Shown here: positions 9,220 to 17,643 of the stretch, in pieces
Layout of the letters: every line of letters begins with the position of its first letter
How positions within the stretch are numbered: the stretch's first letter is position 1
Assembly (NCBI GenBank): GCA_018822845.1
Contig: JAHJJD010000044.1
Span: 32,905 to 96,904 of the forward strand
DNA: 64,000 bases
Source of the DNA: Gammaproteobacteria bacterium
GTDB lineage: Bacteria; Pseudomonadota; Gammaproteobacteria; Thiotrichales; Thiotrichaceae
Direction of reading: 5' to 3'
Made by a program: the position numbers and the translations under genes
The notes under the pieces: generated by a model
The model's input: only the letters and a program-made list of their open reading frames with translations
Database searches by the model: none
Told to the model about the DNA's origin: nothing

Positions 9220-10754
9220 CAGTGACCTCCCCCTTGCACTTCACCTGTGTATTCTGCAAACAGCCCGCTCAAACCATTGACCGGTTCACTAAGCAACTCG
9301 ATCCACGGTGCGGAATAGAAACCGGTCACCAGCGTAACCACAATCACGGTACCCGCCATTAGCTGTTCCGCCATATAGGCCGGGCGCTTGTCCCAGCGGC
9401 TGGTGTCCATACCCGGCTCGGCCAGGAACGCCCGCTGAAACGCGCGCAGCAGGAAACCCGCCGCGACCAGGTTGCCCAGCGCCGCCGCCACCGTCACCAG
9501 TGCGCCAAAACGCTTGATGGAACCTTCCAGCACGAAATGTACCGCATCAAACCCAGGCGTTCCCGGCATTCCCACGATTGCCAGACCGGCCACCAGAAAC
9601 GCCAGCCCCACAATCGGAATGTAATCCAGCAACCCGCCCAGCTTGCTCATGCGCGTGGTACGGGTACGCTGCCACACCATGCCGGTCATCAGCACCAGGC
9701 CGCTAATCGCCAGGCCAAAGTTGAACGCCAGCAGCAATGCCCCCTGAAACGCCATATGGTGCAGGCTGAACAACCCAATGGTGAGGATGCCGGTATGGCT
9801 GATCACCGCAAACGCCAGCAACTCCCGCAAGGTCTGCTGCCGCATGGCCAGGAACGCCGCGTAAAATACCCCGGTAGCGGCGAAAATGGTCGCAATCGTG
9901 TGCCATTCCCACACCGCATGTGGCACGATCGGGAACACGAACCGCAGCAGGCCATAAATACCCACTTTCACGCCCAGCAAATAAATCGGTGCCACCGCCA
10001 GATTGCCGTGCAACATGAAACTGGGTAACCAGCCGTGCAGCGGAAACATCGGCGTCCTCACGCCCAGCCCATAGAACAGCGAGAAAAACACCAATGTGCC
10101 TACCATGCTGCCTTTCTCAAACCCCATGTCTGCCAGTTCATACAGGCTGAAACTCCAGCGTCCGCCATGTGCATCGGCAAAATTCCAGCCCAGCAGCAAC
10201 GTCCCGAACAGCGTCAACAGCAGTCCCACCGCCATGAATTGCAGGTAACGCGCCAGCGTTGACTGAATGTCGTGGAAAGTGGGCCAGCGCTTGATCAGGT
10301 AACCGACCAGCAAGGTTTGCAACAGCAACATGATGTCGAACCATAACAGGTCTACGGTTACCAACAGGCTGATGACAACCGACTGGAGCGCCATCATGAC
10401 TGCCAGAACCGAGGTTTCATGCAAACGCCGCACCAGAATGAAAGCCACGCTCAGCAGGTTGACCACCGCCGCCAGCAACACAAACATGACGCTGATGCCA
10501 TCCACCCCAACGTGGTAATGAAACGCACCCAGAATGGGGATGTCTGTCGCAAACTGCATCACCCCGGCAGTCTGGTGAAGATCAAACTGCACATACAGGT
10601 TGATCGCCAGAAAGAGCTGCGCGAGGGATGTAATTGTGGCAAGCGCTACCGCCGCCTCCCCCCGCACCCGGATCAACACCAGTCCGGTCAGCAGGGGCAG
10701 GATTTGCAACACCCCCAGCAATGGCGAATCGGCCTGAATTTCGTGAAATGTCAT
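9219..10754 (-). CDS. Divergent NuoM-like membrane subunit B of the DAB operon
   Basis: Polytopic protein of 511 residues in the NuoM/Mrp antiporter family, but divergent. The helix that normally carries the FWE glutamate reads LLWFDIMLLLQTLL, with Asp at or near that place, and the segment corresponding to GVK-P-FPLH reads GVRTPMFPLHGWLP, with Arg for Lys. Both changes affect residues on the presumed cation pathway, so this copy may be structural or work with altered chemistry. Translation is coupled to subunit C downstream (1-bp overlap), and 9 bp separate it from dabB1 upstream. Confidence 0.8.
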   Translation of the reverse strand: MTFHEIQADSPLLGVLQILPLLTGLVLIRVRGEAAVALATITSLAQLFLAINLYVQFDLHQTAGVMQFATDIPILGAFHYHVGVDGISVMFVLLAAVVNLLSVAFILVRRLHETSVLAVMMALQSVVISLLVTVDLLWFDIMLLLQTLLVGYLIKRWPTFHDIQSTLARYLQFMAVGLLLTLFGTLLLGWNFADAHGGRWSFSLYELADMGFEKGSMVGTLVFFSLFYGLGVRTPMFPLHGWLPSFMLHGNLAVAPIYLLGVKVGIYGLLRFVFPIVPHAVWEWHTIATIFAATGVFYAAFLAMRQQTLRELLAFAVISHTGILTIGLFSLHHMAFQGALLLAFNFGLAISGLVLMTGMVWQRTRTTRMSKLGGLLDYIPIVGLAFLVAGLAIVGMPGTPGFDAVHFVLEGSIKRFGALVTVAAALGNLVAAGFLLRAFQRAFLAEPGMDTSRWDKRPAYMAEQLMAGTVIVVTLVTGFYSAPWIELLSEPVNGLSGLFAEYTGEVQGGGH

Positions 10755-10763
10755 GTATGGCTC

Positions 10764-12323
10764 CTAAAAAATCACCACCAGGGTTACTACCACCAGCAAT
10801 ACCAGATAGCGCGGCTGGGTCAGCAAGCGGTCGATCCTGTCCAGATAACGCCCCAGCGTATCCAGCGTCCGTTTGGCGTTGCCGCCGCCCTGTTGCAGCA
10901 GCAAACGGTTTTCAAACCACTCCAGTTGCTCTGCGGCCCACTGCATGAGTTTGCCCAGCAGGCCGGAACCACGCCCGATGCTGCTTTCCAGCCGTAATTT
11001 GCCCTGTTGCATGGCCTGCATCTCCGCCAGCGTGGCAATTCCTGTGTGATGGGCAGGCGTGCCACTCAACTTGTCCAGAATCTGCCCGTCAAACACATGC
11101 GCTTCCTGCGACAACGCCATGGTCGGTTTCACCAACAACCAGTCAGCAATCGGGTCCAGCCAGAAACGTTGCAGCGCGGCATTATGTAGCCAGCGCCGCC
11201 TGCTCAGCCACGCCGGTACGGCAGGTGCTGCCTGCCAGCCGGTATGCAGCGCAAAGGAAGGCGAATGCAGGAACTGGTACGCCCGCCACAGCGCATGCAA
11301 CAACAGGTGTGCCAGCGCCAGTGAATACCAGCCCAGCGCAATTTCCAGCAGCATCAGCCCGGTTTGCGCCAGGGTGGAAAACATCAGCGAAGTCTTGATG
11401 TCGGTTTGCGCCAAACCACCCAGCCAGCCGTACAGGATAGTCAGCACGCCCACCAGCAGCAGCAGGTATTGCAAGGCCGGGGCCTGTTCCAGCAGGGGAT
11501 GGATGCGCAACAACAGGTAAATGCCCGCGTGCACCATGATCGAACCGTAAAACACCGTACTGGATGGCGTCGGCCCTTCCAGCGCGCGGGTAATCCACGC
11601 CGAAAACGGGAACTGCGCCGATTTCACCAGCGCCGCAGCCATGAACCCCATCGCCATCACCCCGACCAGCAAGCTGGAATCCAGCGGCTGCGGAACCAGC
11701 ATCACATCCCATTCGGTGCTGCGAAACAGGGTGAAAGCCATGAACATGGCCAGCAGGAACCCGGCATCGCCGATCCGGTTGGTAACGAACGCACGGGTTG
11801 CATTGGCGGTCGCCACCCGGCTTTGCCAGTTGTAACCGATCAGCAGGTAGGAACTCGCCCCCGCCAGCTCCCAGCCAATGAACGCCAACATCGCGCTACC
11901 CGCCAGTGCAATCAGTTGCATCGCCGCCGTAAAGATTGCCAGCACCATGAAAAAGCGCTGAAACCCCGGTTCCCGATGCAGATAACTGACCGAAAAGCGC
12001 GTCACCAGCAAGGTAATCAGTGCCACCAGCGTCGCCATTCCCAGACTCAGGGTATCGAGGGTGAAACTCACGCTGGCGTTATAGCCGCCACTGTGCAACC
12101 ACGGGAACAGCACCACATGCCGCTCAGCAGCACCCGCCAGCCACCAGCCAGCAGCACCCGCCAGCACCAGCAACAGGCTGAGGAAACCAGCCGCTTGCGC
12201 CAGCCGTGCGGTGAAACGTTCGCCGTTGTCGCCACGGTTCCAGCCGAATAGGGTCAGCAGGGCGATGATGGCGGCAGCCAGCAGCGGCAGGCCGGGAATG
12301 AGGAGTAAGAAAAGATCAGGCAT
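10764..12323 (-). CDS. dabB: DabB1: NuoL-like inorganic-carbon transporter subunit
   Basis: Membrane partner of DabA in the DAB dissolved-inorganic-carbon accumulation system, homologous to the proton-conducting NuoL subunit. It is 519 residues when started at the ATG at 12323 (MPDLFLLLIPGLP), which overlaps the dabA1 stop by 8 bp. A longer open frame upstream to 12464 is an out-of-frame reading of dabA1 and is rejected. Key segments are GWELAGASSYLLIGY, LVKSAQFPFSAWI and a C-terminal amphipathic tail with GSGLLGKLMQWAAEQLE. In characterised systems DabA hydrates CO2 vectorially, powered by cation flux through DabB. It closely resembles DabB2 in this window, so the pair arose by duplication. 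Confidence 0.9.
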   Translation of the reverse strand: MPDLFLLLIPGLPLLAAAIIALLTLFGWNRGDNGERFTARLAQAAGFLSLLLVLAGAAGWWLAGAAERHVVLFPWLHSGGYNASVSFTLDTLSLGMATLVALITLLVTRFSVSYLHREPGFQRFFMVLAIFTAAMQLIALAGSAMLAFIGWELAGASSYLLIGYNWQSRVATANATRAFVTNRIGDAGFLLAMFMAFTLFRSTEWDVMLVPQPLDSSLLVGVMAMGFMAAALVKSAQFPFSAWITRALEGPTPSSTVFYGSIMVHAGIYLLLRIHPLLEQAPALQYLLLLVGVLTILYGWLGGLAQTDIKTSLMFSTLAQTGLMLLEIALGWYSLALAHLLLHALWRAYQFLHSPSFALHTGWQAAPAVPAWLSRRRWLHNAALQRFWLDPIADWLLVKPTMALSQEAHVFDGQILDKLSGTPAHHTGIATLAEMQAMQQGKLRLESSIGRGSGLLGKLMQWAAEQLEWFENRLLLQQGGGNAKRTLDTLGRYLDRIDRLLTQPRYLVLLVVVTLVVIF

Positions 12324-15300
12324 GTTGCACCTCCGCTGTCTCCCCCACAATCCGCGCGGGCGACAAATAGCCCTGCTGCCCGCTGTACCAGTCCAGCGAA
12401 TGCCCTGCCTGCGGTAGCGGATGCACGGAGCCATTCCACTGCACGAAACCTTTGCCGGGTTCAAACAGGTGGATTTCGTTGCGCTCAGGCGGTTTCGCCG
12501 CCAGCAGCACCCAACCGTTGTCGAGCAATTGCCGCAGGTAAGTGTGCCGCTGGTAAATCGCTACCAGGGTTTCAATTTCAGCTTCTGCTATTGCCAGCAG
12601 GCGCATGGGTTCGTGCAGTTCCACCATCTGTTGGGCAAGGCCGGTACGCAGGTCGCTGGAGCCGCCTTCCATCACCCCGAACAGGCCGGTGAGATTGTGG
12701 GTGGTCTTGCTGCCGGAGCCAAAATAGCCGTTTTGCATCCGCGAAAAGTAGTAGTCCATCTGGATGCCAACCCCGACTACGCCGTTGCCCTGTAACTGCG
12801 CTTCCAGCAGCCTGCCGCCGGGGTCGTTGTGCGGGTCGTAGGAAATCAGGAAGGAACGCCGATCCCAGAAAATGCCCTTGCTCAGGTTGCGCCGCCCGAT
12901 GAAGGCGACCGCACAGCCCTGATGTCCCAGTTCCGCACGGGTCTGGTCAGGGGAGGCAGCACGGCCTTCCACATGGCGTTTGGCCTGTTTGAGTGTCAGG
13001 CGCTGGGGGGCGGAAGCAAACTTGCGGCAGCGTTCGTGTGAGGATTGCCGCGCCGCCTGTTCGGTCACCTTGCGCACCCGCTGGAACAGTTCCTGATGGG
13101 TGGCGGGAATCAGGTCGGTATCCAGCCAGTCGATGTCATCGCTGGTAGTGTCGTGTTCTGCCGCCATCAGCCAGCAGCCGTCGGGAATGTGGATGTCATG
13201 CTCGGCTGCCAGCCGCGCACGTACTTCCGGTTCGTTGGCGCTGCTGCTGAAAGCGCGCGCATTTGGCCCGCCGAAACGTCCGCTGCATGCGCCGCAACCA
13301 TAGCCAAGGATGTGTGGGTTGTTGAGGTGGCGGGAGCGGTGCGCCATCAGCACCACCAGTGGCGCGAACCCGCTGGTGAAGCCGGTCAGTTTGAGGAAGG
13401 CGGCCACTTTTGCCACTTTTTCATCCTGGCTCAGGCCGATCTGGTTGTGTTCCTTGCTGGGACATTCCAGTACCTCACTGGCGGTGTAGTTCACCCGCGT
13501 TTTGAGCGGCACGCTGAGTTTGTGTTGGGTTTTGCCGATAAACCGCTGGTAAGCCGACGGTAACAGCCCGCGCCCGAGCATTTCCAGCAGGACGAATGGA
13601 GCCAGCAGTGGCAAACCCAGTGTAGTGGCAGCGACATTGTGGCGCATCTTGTGGTTTTTCAGACGTTTCAGCCAGCGGAAGGTCTGCTGCCGTTTCTGAT
13701 GCCGTTGTAGGGGCGCATCATTATTCGCCCCTACCTCGCGGAATTCGTGTACTGCTGTGACCACTGGCTGCGCCAGCTTGAGCGGGCCGTCGGCATCCAG
13801 CGCCCGCCAGTTGTTGGGCAGGCCGAATACGCCCGCCGCGCCGAGGGTTTCAAGGTCGGGAGCCAGTTCTTCCAGATGGCGGCGGATGCTTTCCTCGCGG
13901 TCATCCATGCAGAAAATCAGTTGTGCTGCTGGGGGCGCTGACAGGGCGGTGGGGGTTTCTTCCGTGCACTTGTTCAGCAGGGCACTGAAAATTTCTTCCT
14001 GGAAATGGTGCTCATACGCCCGCAGCCACAAATAGCCGCTGGTATTGGGGTCGTCGAGTTCCTGCATGATGGCGAGCAGGCGGTCGATGCGGGTGCGTTC
14101 CAGCGTGGTGATGGTGTTGGCGTCCATCCCCAGGTGCTGGGCAAGGTGGAACAGCCGCCACGCCTTGCGGTAAATGTCGGAACCTACCGGAATGACGCTT
14201 TCGGGAGCAAGGTTCCAGGTGAGGATCTGGTGGGCGAGCTGATGCCATTCCTGAGGGTGGATGTCTTCCTGACTATCGAGGAATTGCTGGGCAAGCTGTT
14301 GCAGGTATTCCGGCAGGTCGCTGTTCCACACATGGTAGCGGACGAAGAATTCGTCCTGGTTGTGGTGGAAATAACCCCGGATGTTGCTGGTGCTGGCGTT
14401 GATCTGCCAGAGCTTGCCGCTAATGTGGCGGCAGTAAAGATGTTCCAGCACCAGCCGGATGGCAAGGTAATCTTCCATGCTGGCGATGCGTGGCGAACCG
14501 GCATAGTGCGGGTTGCGCGAGCGCCAGTTGAACATACCTGACCAGCCCGGCAGTTCCAGTGCCAGCGCTTGCAGGTAGCCGCCCCAGTGCTGTTTGTCGA
14601 TGCCGATGCGCATCAGTTCCTGATGGATGGTTTCCAGCGGGTCAGTGTGCAGGGAACTGAGGTAATCGCCCCAGTCTTCCATACCTTCCAGCCAGGGAGT
14701 AGGGTCATGCTGGATGGCTTCACGCCAGTAATGGTAGAAACCTTCGTCTTTCCCGGCCTGCGGGCGTAGTGCAGCAATACCCTGATCCAGCCAGCTGGCC
14801 AGATGGCGCTCCAGCAGTGGCAACATCTGCTCCAGCACGTCGTGGCTGGTCAGCTTGCGTAACAGGCCGCGCAGGGTAAGGCTGATGCCAACCTGATCCA
14901 GCAGACTGTGCAGCAGTGAACGGCTTTCTGCATGGATGAAGCTTTCCGCGTCAGCCAGTTCCTCTCCATCATGTCCCTGTTGGCGGATGTGATCCCATAT
15001 ATCGTTGACATCAATCAGGCGCAGGTTGAGCAAGGCTTCCGGGTGCGGCAGGTCGTAACTGAGCCCCAGTTTTTTCAGGCACGCTTCCCACAGGCTGCGG
15101 ATGGCAGTTTCCTCATCCTGGGCGGCAGCCGCCAGCAGCTTTTCACGCTGTTCGTAGGCTACATCAGACTGGAAGCGTTCCAGTGCGTGGTTTTCTTCCA
15201 CCTGCCAGCGCATCTGCTGGAAACTGATGCCCTTGATGTCATTAGCCAACGCTGTCAGGTAAATGTCACGGTCGGCGTATTTGTCCGGCTCGCTTGCCAG

Positions 15301-15564
15301 TACGCTGAAAATATCGTGCTGGCTGATGCGTCCTGCACGGAAAAACCGGCGGTATTCACTGGCGGGCAAATAGCCCAGCGAACCGCTGTGGGTATGCGCC
15401 AGCCGCAGGGCTTCAGCAAATGGCAGGTGTTCGTAACGTTCCAGCGGGTTGAAATGCACAAAATCCTGCAAGGGTGCCTGGATCGGCAGGACTTTATCCA
15501 GCCCCGCAATGACATCACGCAATAGCGCCCGTTGTTCGTTTTCTGCCTGACTGTGGTCACTCAT
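12316..15564 (-). CDS. dabA: DabA1: DUF2309 inorganic-carbon uptake protein
   Basis: Peripheral zinc protein of the DAB system (DUF2309), thought to act as a vectorial carbonic anhydrase on the cytoplasmic face together with DabB. It has 1082 residues. The candidate zinc ligands known for the family are all present with the correct spacing: C552 and D554 in FCMDDRE, H742 in MAHRS, and C757 in CGACSGR. The C-terminal end GETAEVQHA overlaps dabB1 by 8 bp. A 28-bp palindrome lies inside the gene at 13707-13734 (see separate entry). It is paralogous to DabA2 but clearly diverged, so the duplication is old. Confidence 0.92.
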   Translation of the reverse strand: MSDHSQAENEQRALLRDVIAGLDKVLPIQAPLQDFVHFNPLERYEHLPFAEALRLAHTHSGSLGYLPASEYRRFFRAGRISQHDIFSVLASEPDKYADRDIYLTALANDIKGISFQQMRWQVEENHALERFQSDVAYEQREKLLAAAAQDEETAIRSLWEACLKKLGLSYDLPHPEALLNLRLIDVNDIWDHIRQQGHDGEELADAESFIHAESRSLLHSLLDQVGISLTLRGLLRKLTSHDVLEQMLPLLERHLASWLDQGIAALRPQAGKDEGFYHYWREAIQHDPTPWLEGMEDWGDYLSSLHTDPLETIHQELMRIGIDKQHWGGYLQALALELPGWSGMFNWRSRNPHYAGSPRIASMEDYLAIRLVLEHLYCRHISGKLWQINASTSNIRGYFHHNQDEFFVRYHVWNSDLPEYLQQLAQQFLDSQEDIHPQEWHQLAHQILTWNLAPESVIPVGSDIYRKAWRLFHLAQHLGMDANTITTLERTRIDRLLAIMQELDDPNTSGYLWLRAYEHHFQEEIFSALLNKCTEETPTALSAPPAAQLIFCMDDREESIRRHLEELAPDLETLGAAGVFGLPNNWRALDADGPLKLAQPVVTAVHEFREVGANNDAPLQRHQKRQQTFRWLKRLKNHKMRHNVAATTLGLPLLAPFVLLEMLGRGLLPSAYQRFIGKTQHKLSVPLKTRVNYTASEVLECPSKEHNQIGLSQDEKVAKVAAFLKLTGFTSGFAPLVVLMAHRSRHLNNPHILGYGCGACSGRFGGPNARAFSSSANEPEVRARLAAEHDIHIPDGCWLMAAEHDTTSDDIDWLDTDLIPATHQELFQRVRKVTEQAARQSSHERCRKFASAPQRLTLKQAKRHVEGRAASPDQTRAELGHQGCAVAFIGRRNLSKGIFWDRRSFLISYDPHNDPGGRLLEAQLQGNGVVGVGIQMDYYFSRMQNGYFGSGSKTTHNLTGLFGVMEGGSSDLRTGLAQQMVELHEPMRLLAIAEAEIETLVAIYQRHTYLRQLLDNGWVLLAAKPPERNEIHLFEPGKGFVQWNGSVHPLPQAGHSLDWYSGQQGYLSPARIVGETAEVQHA
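13707..13734. repeat. 28-bp palindromic repeat inside dabA1
   Basis: GTAGGGGCG at 13707-13715 is mirrored by CGCCCCTAC at 13726-13734 around an AT-rich core. It is read in frame as VGANNDAPL. From memory, palindromes of this type (GTAGGGGCGAAT...CGCCCCTAC) are common dispersed repeats in many bacterial genomes. The paralogue DabA2 has an unrelated sequence of about equal length here, so the repeat may have replaced coding sequence. Confidence 0.6.
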
Positions 15565-15578
15565 GTTGTTGTGTGTTC

Positions 15579-17135
15579 CTACAAGATAACAGCCAGTGTT
15601 GCCGCAATCAGCAACACCAGATAGCGGGGCTGCGTGAGCAGTTCTTCCGCCAGATCAAGATAGACGCCTATGCGGCGCAGGTAGCCCATCATTTTGCCTT
15701 CGTCTTTCTGTAGCAGTAGACGGTCTTCCAGAGCCTGCAATTGTTCCGCTGCCCATTGGGTGAGCTTGCCGAGCAGCCCGGAGCCAGTGCCGACGCCGCT
15801 TTCCAGCCGCAACTTGCCTTGCTGGAATGCCTGCATTTCCGCCAGTGTGGACAGCATGTTGCTGTGCGAGGGCGTGCCGGTCAGACGGTCAATCACGTAG
15901 GTGTCGAAGGTTTGCGCTTCATGTGCCAGCGCCTGGGTCGGGCGTACCAGCAGCCAGTTCTCCAGCGGTACCAGCCAGAAGCGCTGGAGCGCGGCAGTAT
16001 ACAACCAGCGCCGCTTGCGTAGCCACTCCGGAACCGGTTTGGCTGGCTCCCAACCGGTCTGTTGCAGGAATGAGGGTGAATGCAGGAACTGGTAGGCCCG
16101 CCAGATGGCATGCAGCCCCATGTGGACGGCAGCGAAAGTGTAAAAGCCTAGCCCGATTTCCACCAGCATCAGCCCGGTTTGCTGCTGGGTGGAAAAGATC
16201 AGCGAACTCTTGATGTCGGTTTGCACCTGTACACCCAGCCAGCCGTACAGGGTGGTCAGCACGCCAATCAGCACCAGCCCGTTGCCCAGCAGCGGAACCT
16301 GTTCCAGCAAGGGCTGGATGCGCAGCAACAGGTAAATGCCTGCATGCACCATGACGGAACCGTAGAACACCGCGCTGGATGGGGTCGGCCCTTCCAGCGC
16401 GCGGGTGATCCAGGCGCAGAACGGGAACTGCGCCGATTTCACCAGTGCTGCCAGCATGAAACCCATGGTCATGATCCCAACCACCATGCCGGACATGTCG
16501 GGTTTGTCGCCGAACAGCACATTCCATTCCACACTGCCCAGCCAGACGAAGCCGATGAACATGCCGAACAGGTAGCCAGTGTCGCCGAAGCGGTTGGTGA
16601 CGAAGGCGCGGGTTGCCCCTTCCACTGCCGTTTCACGCTGCCAGGAATAGGCTATCAGCATGTAGGAGCTGATCCCTGCCATTTCCCAGCCGATAAAGCC
16701 CAGCAGGGCGCTACCTGACAGCACGATCAGCAGCATCGCGCAGGAAAACAGCGATATGACGATGAAAAAGCGCTGAAAACCGGCCTCGCGGTGCAGGTAG
16801 TTGACCGAAAAGCGCGTCACCACCAGCGTAATGGTCGCCATCACCACGCCGAATGTCAGGCTGAGCGTATCCAGCATCAGGCTGATGTTGGCCTGATAAC
16901 CGCCACTTTGCAGCCAGGGAAACAGCACCACATGGCCGGGCGCGCCGTGGGTGAAATCGTAAATGGCCAGCCCCAGCATCGCCAGCAGGCTCAGGGTATT
17001 GGCGGTGACGGCGACGAACGCGGTTTCGCGCTCGCCCTTTTCCCCCCGGTTCCAGCCGAAGATGAAGCCGATAACAATCCACAGGGCGGAGAGGAAGGGC
17101 AGGCCGGGGATTAGGAGCAATAACCAGTCAGGCAT
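15579..17135 (-). CDS. dabB: DabB2: NuoL-like inorganic-carbon transporter subunit
   Basis: Second DabB (518 residues), starting MPDWLLLLIPGLP and very similar to DabB1 along its length, including GWEMAGISSYMLIAY, LVKSAQFPFCAWI and the tail GSGLLGKLTQWAAEQLQ. It would form the cation-conducting membrane half of a DAB complex with DabA2. Its ATG at 17135 overlaps the stop of the upstream reading frame by 8 bp, exactly as dabB1 overlaps dabA1; but the upstream frame is now the DUF559 gene, because an element has been inserted at the end of dabA2. 14 bp separate its stop from the dabA1 start. Confidence 0.9.
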   Translation of the reverse strand: MPDWLLLLIPGLPFLSALWIVIGFIFGWNRGEKGERETAFVAVTANTLSLLAMLGLAIYDFTHGAPGHVVLFPWLQSGGYQANISLMLDTLSLTFGVVMATITLVVTRFSVNYLHREAGFQRFFIVISLFSCAMLLIVLSGSALLGFIGWEMAGISSYMLIAYSWQRETAVEGATRAFVTNRFGDTGYLFGMFIGFVWLGSVEWNVLFGDKPDMSGMVVGIMTMGFMLAALVKSAQFPFCAWITRALEGPTPSSAVFYGSVMVHAGIYLLLRIQPLLEQVPLLGNGLVLIGVLTTLYGWLGVQVQTDIKSSLIFSTQQQTGLMLVEIGLGFYTFAAVHMGLHAIWRAYQFLHSPSFLQQTGWEPAKPVPEWLRKRRWLYTAALQRFWLVPLENWLLVRPTQALAHEAQTFDTYVIDRLTGTPSHSNMLSTLAEMQAFQQGKLRLESGVGTGSGLLGKLTQWAAEQLQALEDRLLLQKDEGKMMGYLRRIGVYLDLAEELLTQPRYLVLLIAATLAVIL

Positions 17136-17643
17136 GTTGCGCCTCCGGCGTACCCCTCACCCCTAGCCCCTCTCCCTCAAGGGGAGAGGGGGACAAGAGG
17201 AGGGTTTGTTGGATTGTGATGATTACTGTTGGGAGTTTTTGTTCTACTTGGGTGGCGGTGAAGCGAAGGAATTGGTAGCCGCAGCATTCAAGTATGTGTT
17301 GGCGCTCTTGGTCGCGTTCAATTTGGGTTGCGTGGATTGCGCCGTCTACTTCGACGATCAGGTTTTTTTCGGCACAGAAGAAGTCCACGACAAAAGCTCC
17401 GATGGGTTGCTGGCGACGGAATTTGTAGCCCCCTACTTGGCGGTTACGTAGAGCTTGCCACAAGATAGCTTCGCTTGGGGTGGGAATTTTACGGAAATCG
17501 CGGGCGCACTCAATCATCCTTTGGTGGAGGTCGGGGGGGGTGGTTAGCCGCTCGCGGGGAGACCCCTCACCCCCTCGCCCCCTCTCCCTCAGGGGGCGAG
17601 GGGGGATAAGAGTGTTTTTACCATCACGAAGTGTGTGCTTCAT
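17128..17643 (-). CDS. DUF559 endonuclease-like protein with repeat-encoded ends
   Basis: 171-residue protein whose core (about residues 45-145) is a DUF559 domain, related to the Vsr/restriction-endonuclease fold: PTPSEAILWQALRNRQ, GYKFRRQQPIGAFVVDFFC, LIVEVDGAIHA and YQFLRFTATQVE. The acidic residues of VVDFF and IVEVDG are the likely metal-binding site. Both ends are translated dispersed repeats: LIPPRPLRERGRGGEG near the N-terminus and SPSPLEGEGLGVRG near the C-terminus. The last seven residues, TPEAQHA, match the end of DabA1 (AEVQHA), so they appear to be the displaced tail of dabA2. The start overlaps the NACHT gene stop (ATGA). A role in moving the surrounding repeats is inference only. 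Confidence 0.82.
   Translation of the reverse strand: MKHTLRDGKNTLIPPRPLRERGRGGEGSPRERLTTPPDLHQRMIECARDFRKIPTPSEAILWQALRNRQVGGYKFRRQQPIGAFVVDFFCAEKNLIVEVDGAIHATQIERDQERQHILECCGYQFLRFTATQVEQKLPTVIITIQQTLLLSPSPLEGEGLGVRGTPEAQHA
17151..17205. repeat. Left terminal inverted repeat of the NACHT/DUF559 element
   Basis: Begins TACCCCTCACCCC, contains the palindromic core CCCTCAAGGGG and ends ACAAGAGGAGGGT. It is the near-perfect inverse of 21292-21350. CGGCGT at its outer edge (17146-17151) also occurs outside the right end (21351-21356). Confidence 0.85.
17562..17610. repeat. Internal copy of the same repeat
   Basis: ACCCCTCACCCCCTCG, then CCCTCAGGGGGCGAGGGGG, then ATAAG; same orientation as the left terminal copy and diverged from it. 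It is translated as the N-terminal part of the DUF559 protein, so that gene core lies between two direct copies. Confidence 0.8.

Noticed and set aside
12324..12464. 47-residue N-terminal extension of dabB1
   Set aside because: It is an out-of-frame reading of the end of dabA1; the MPDLF start at 12323 matches DabB2 and gives the same 8-bp overlap.
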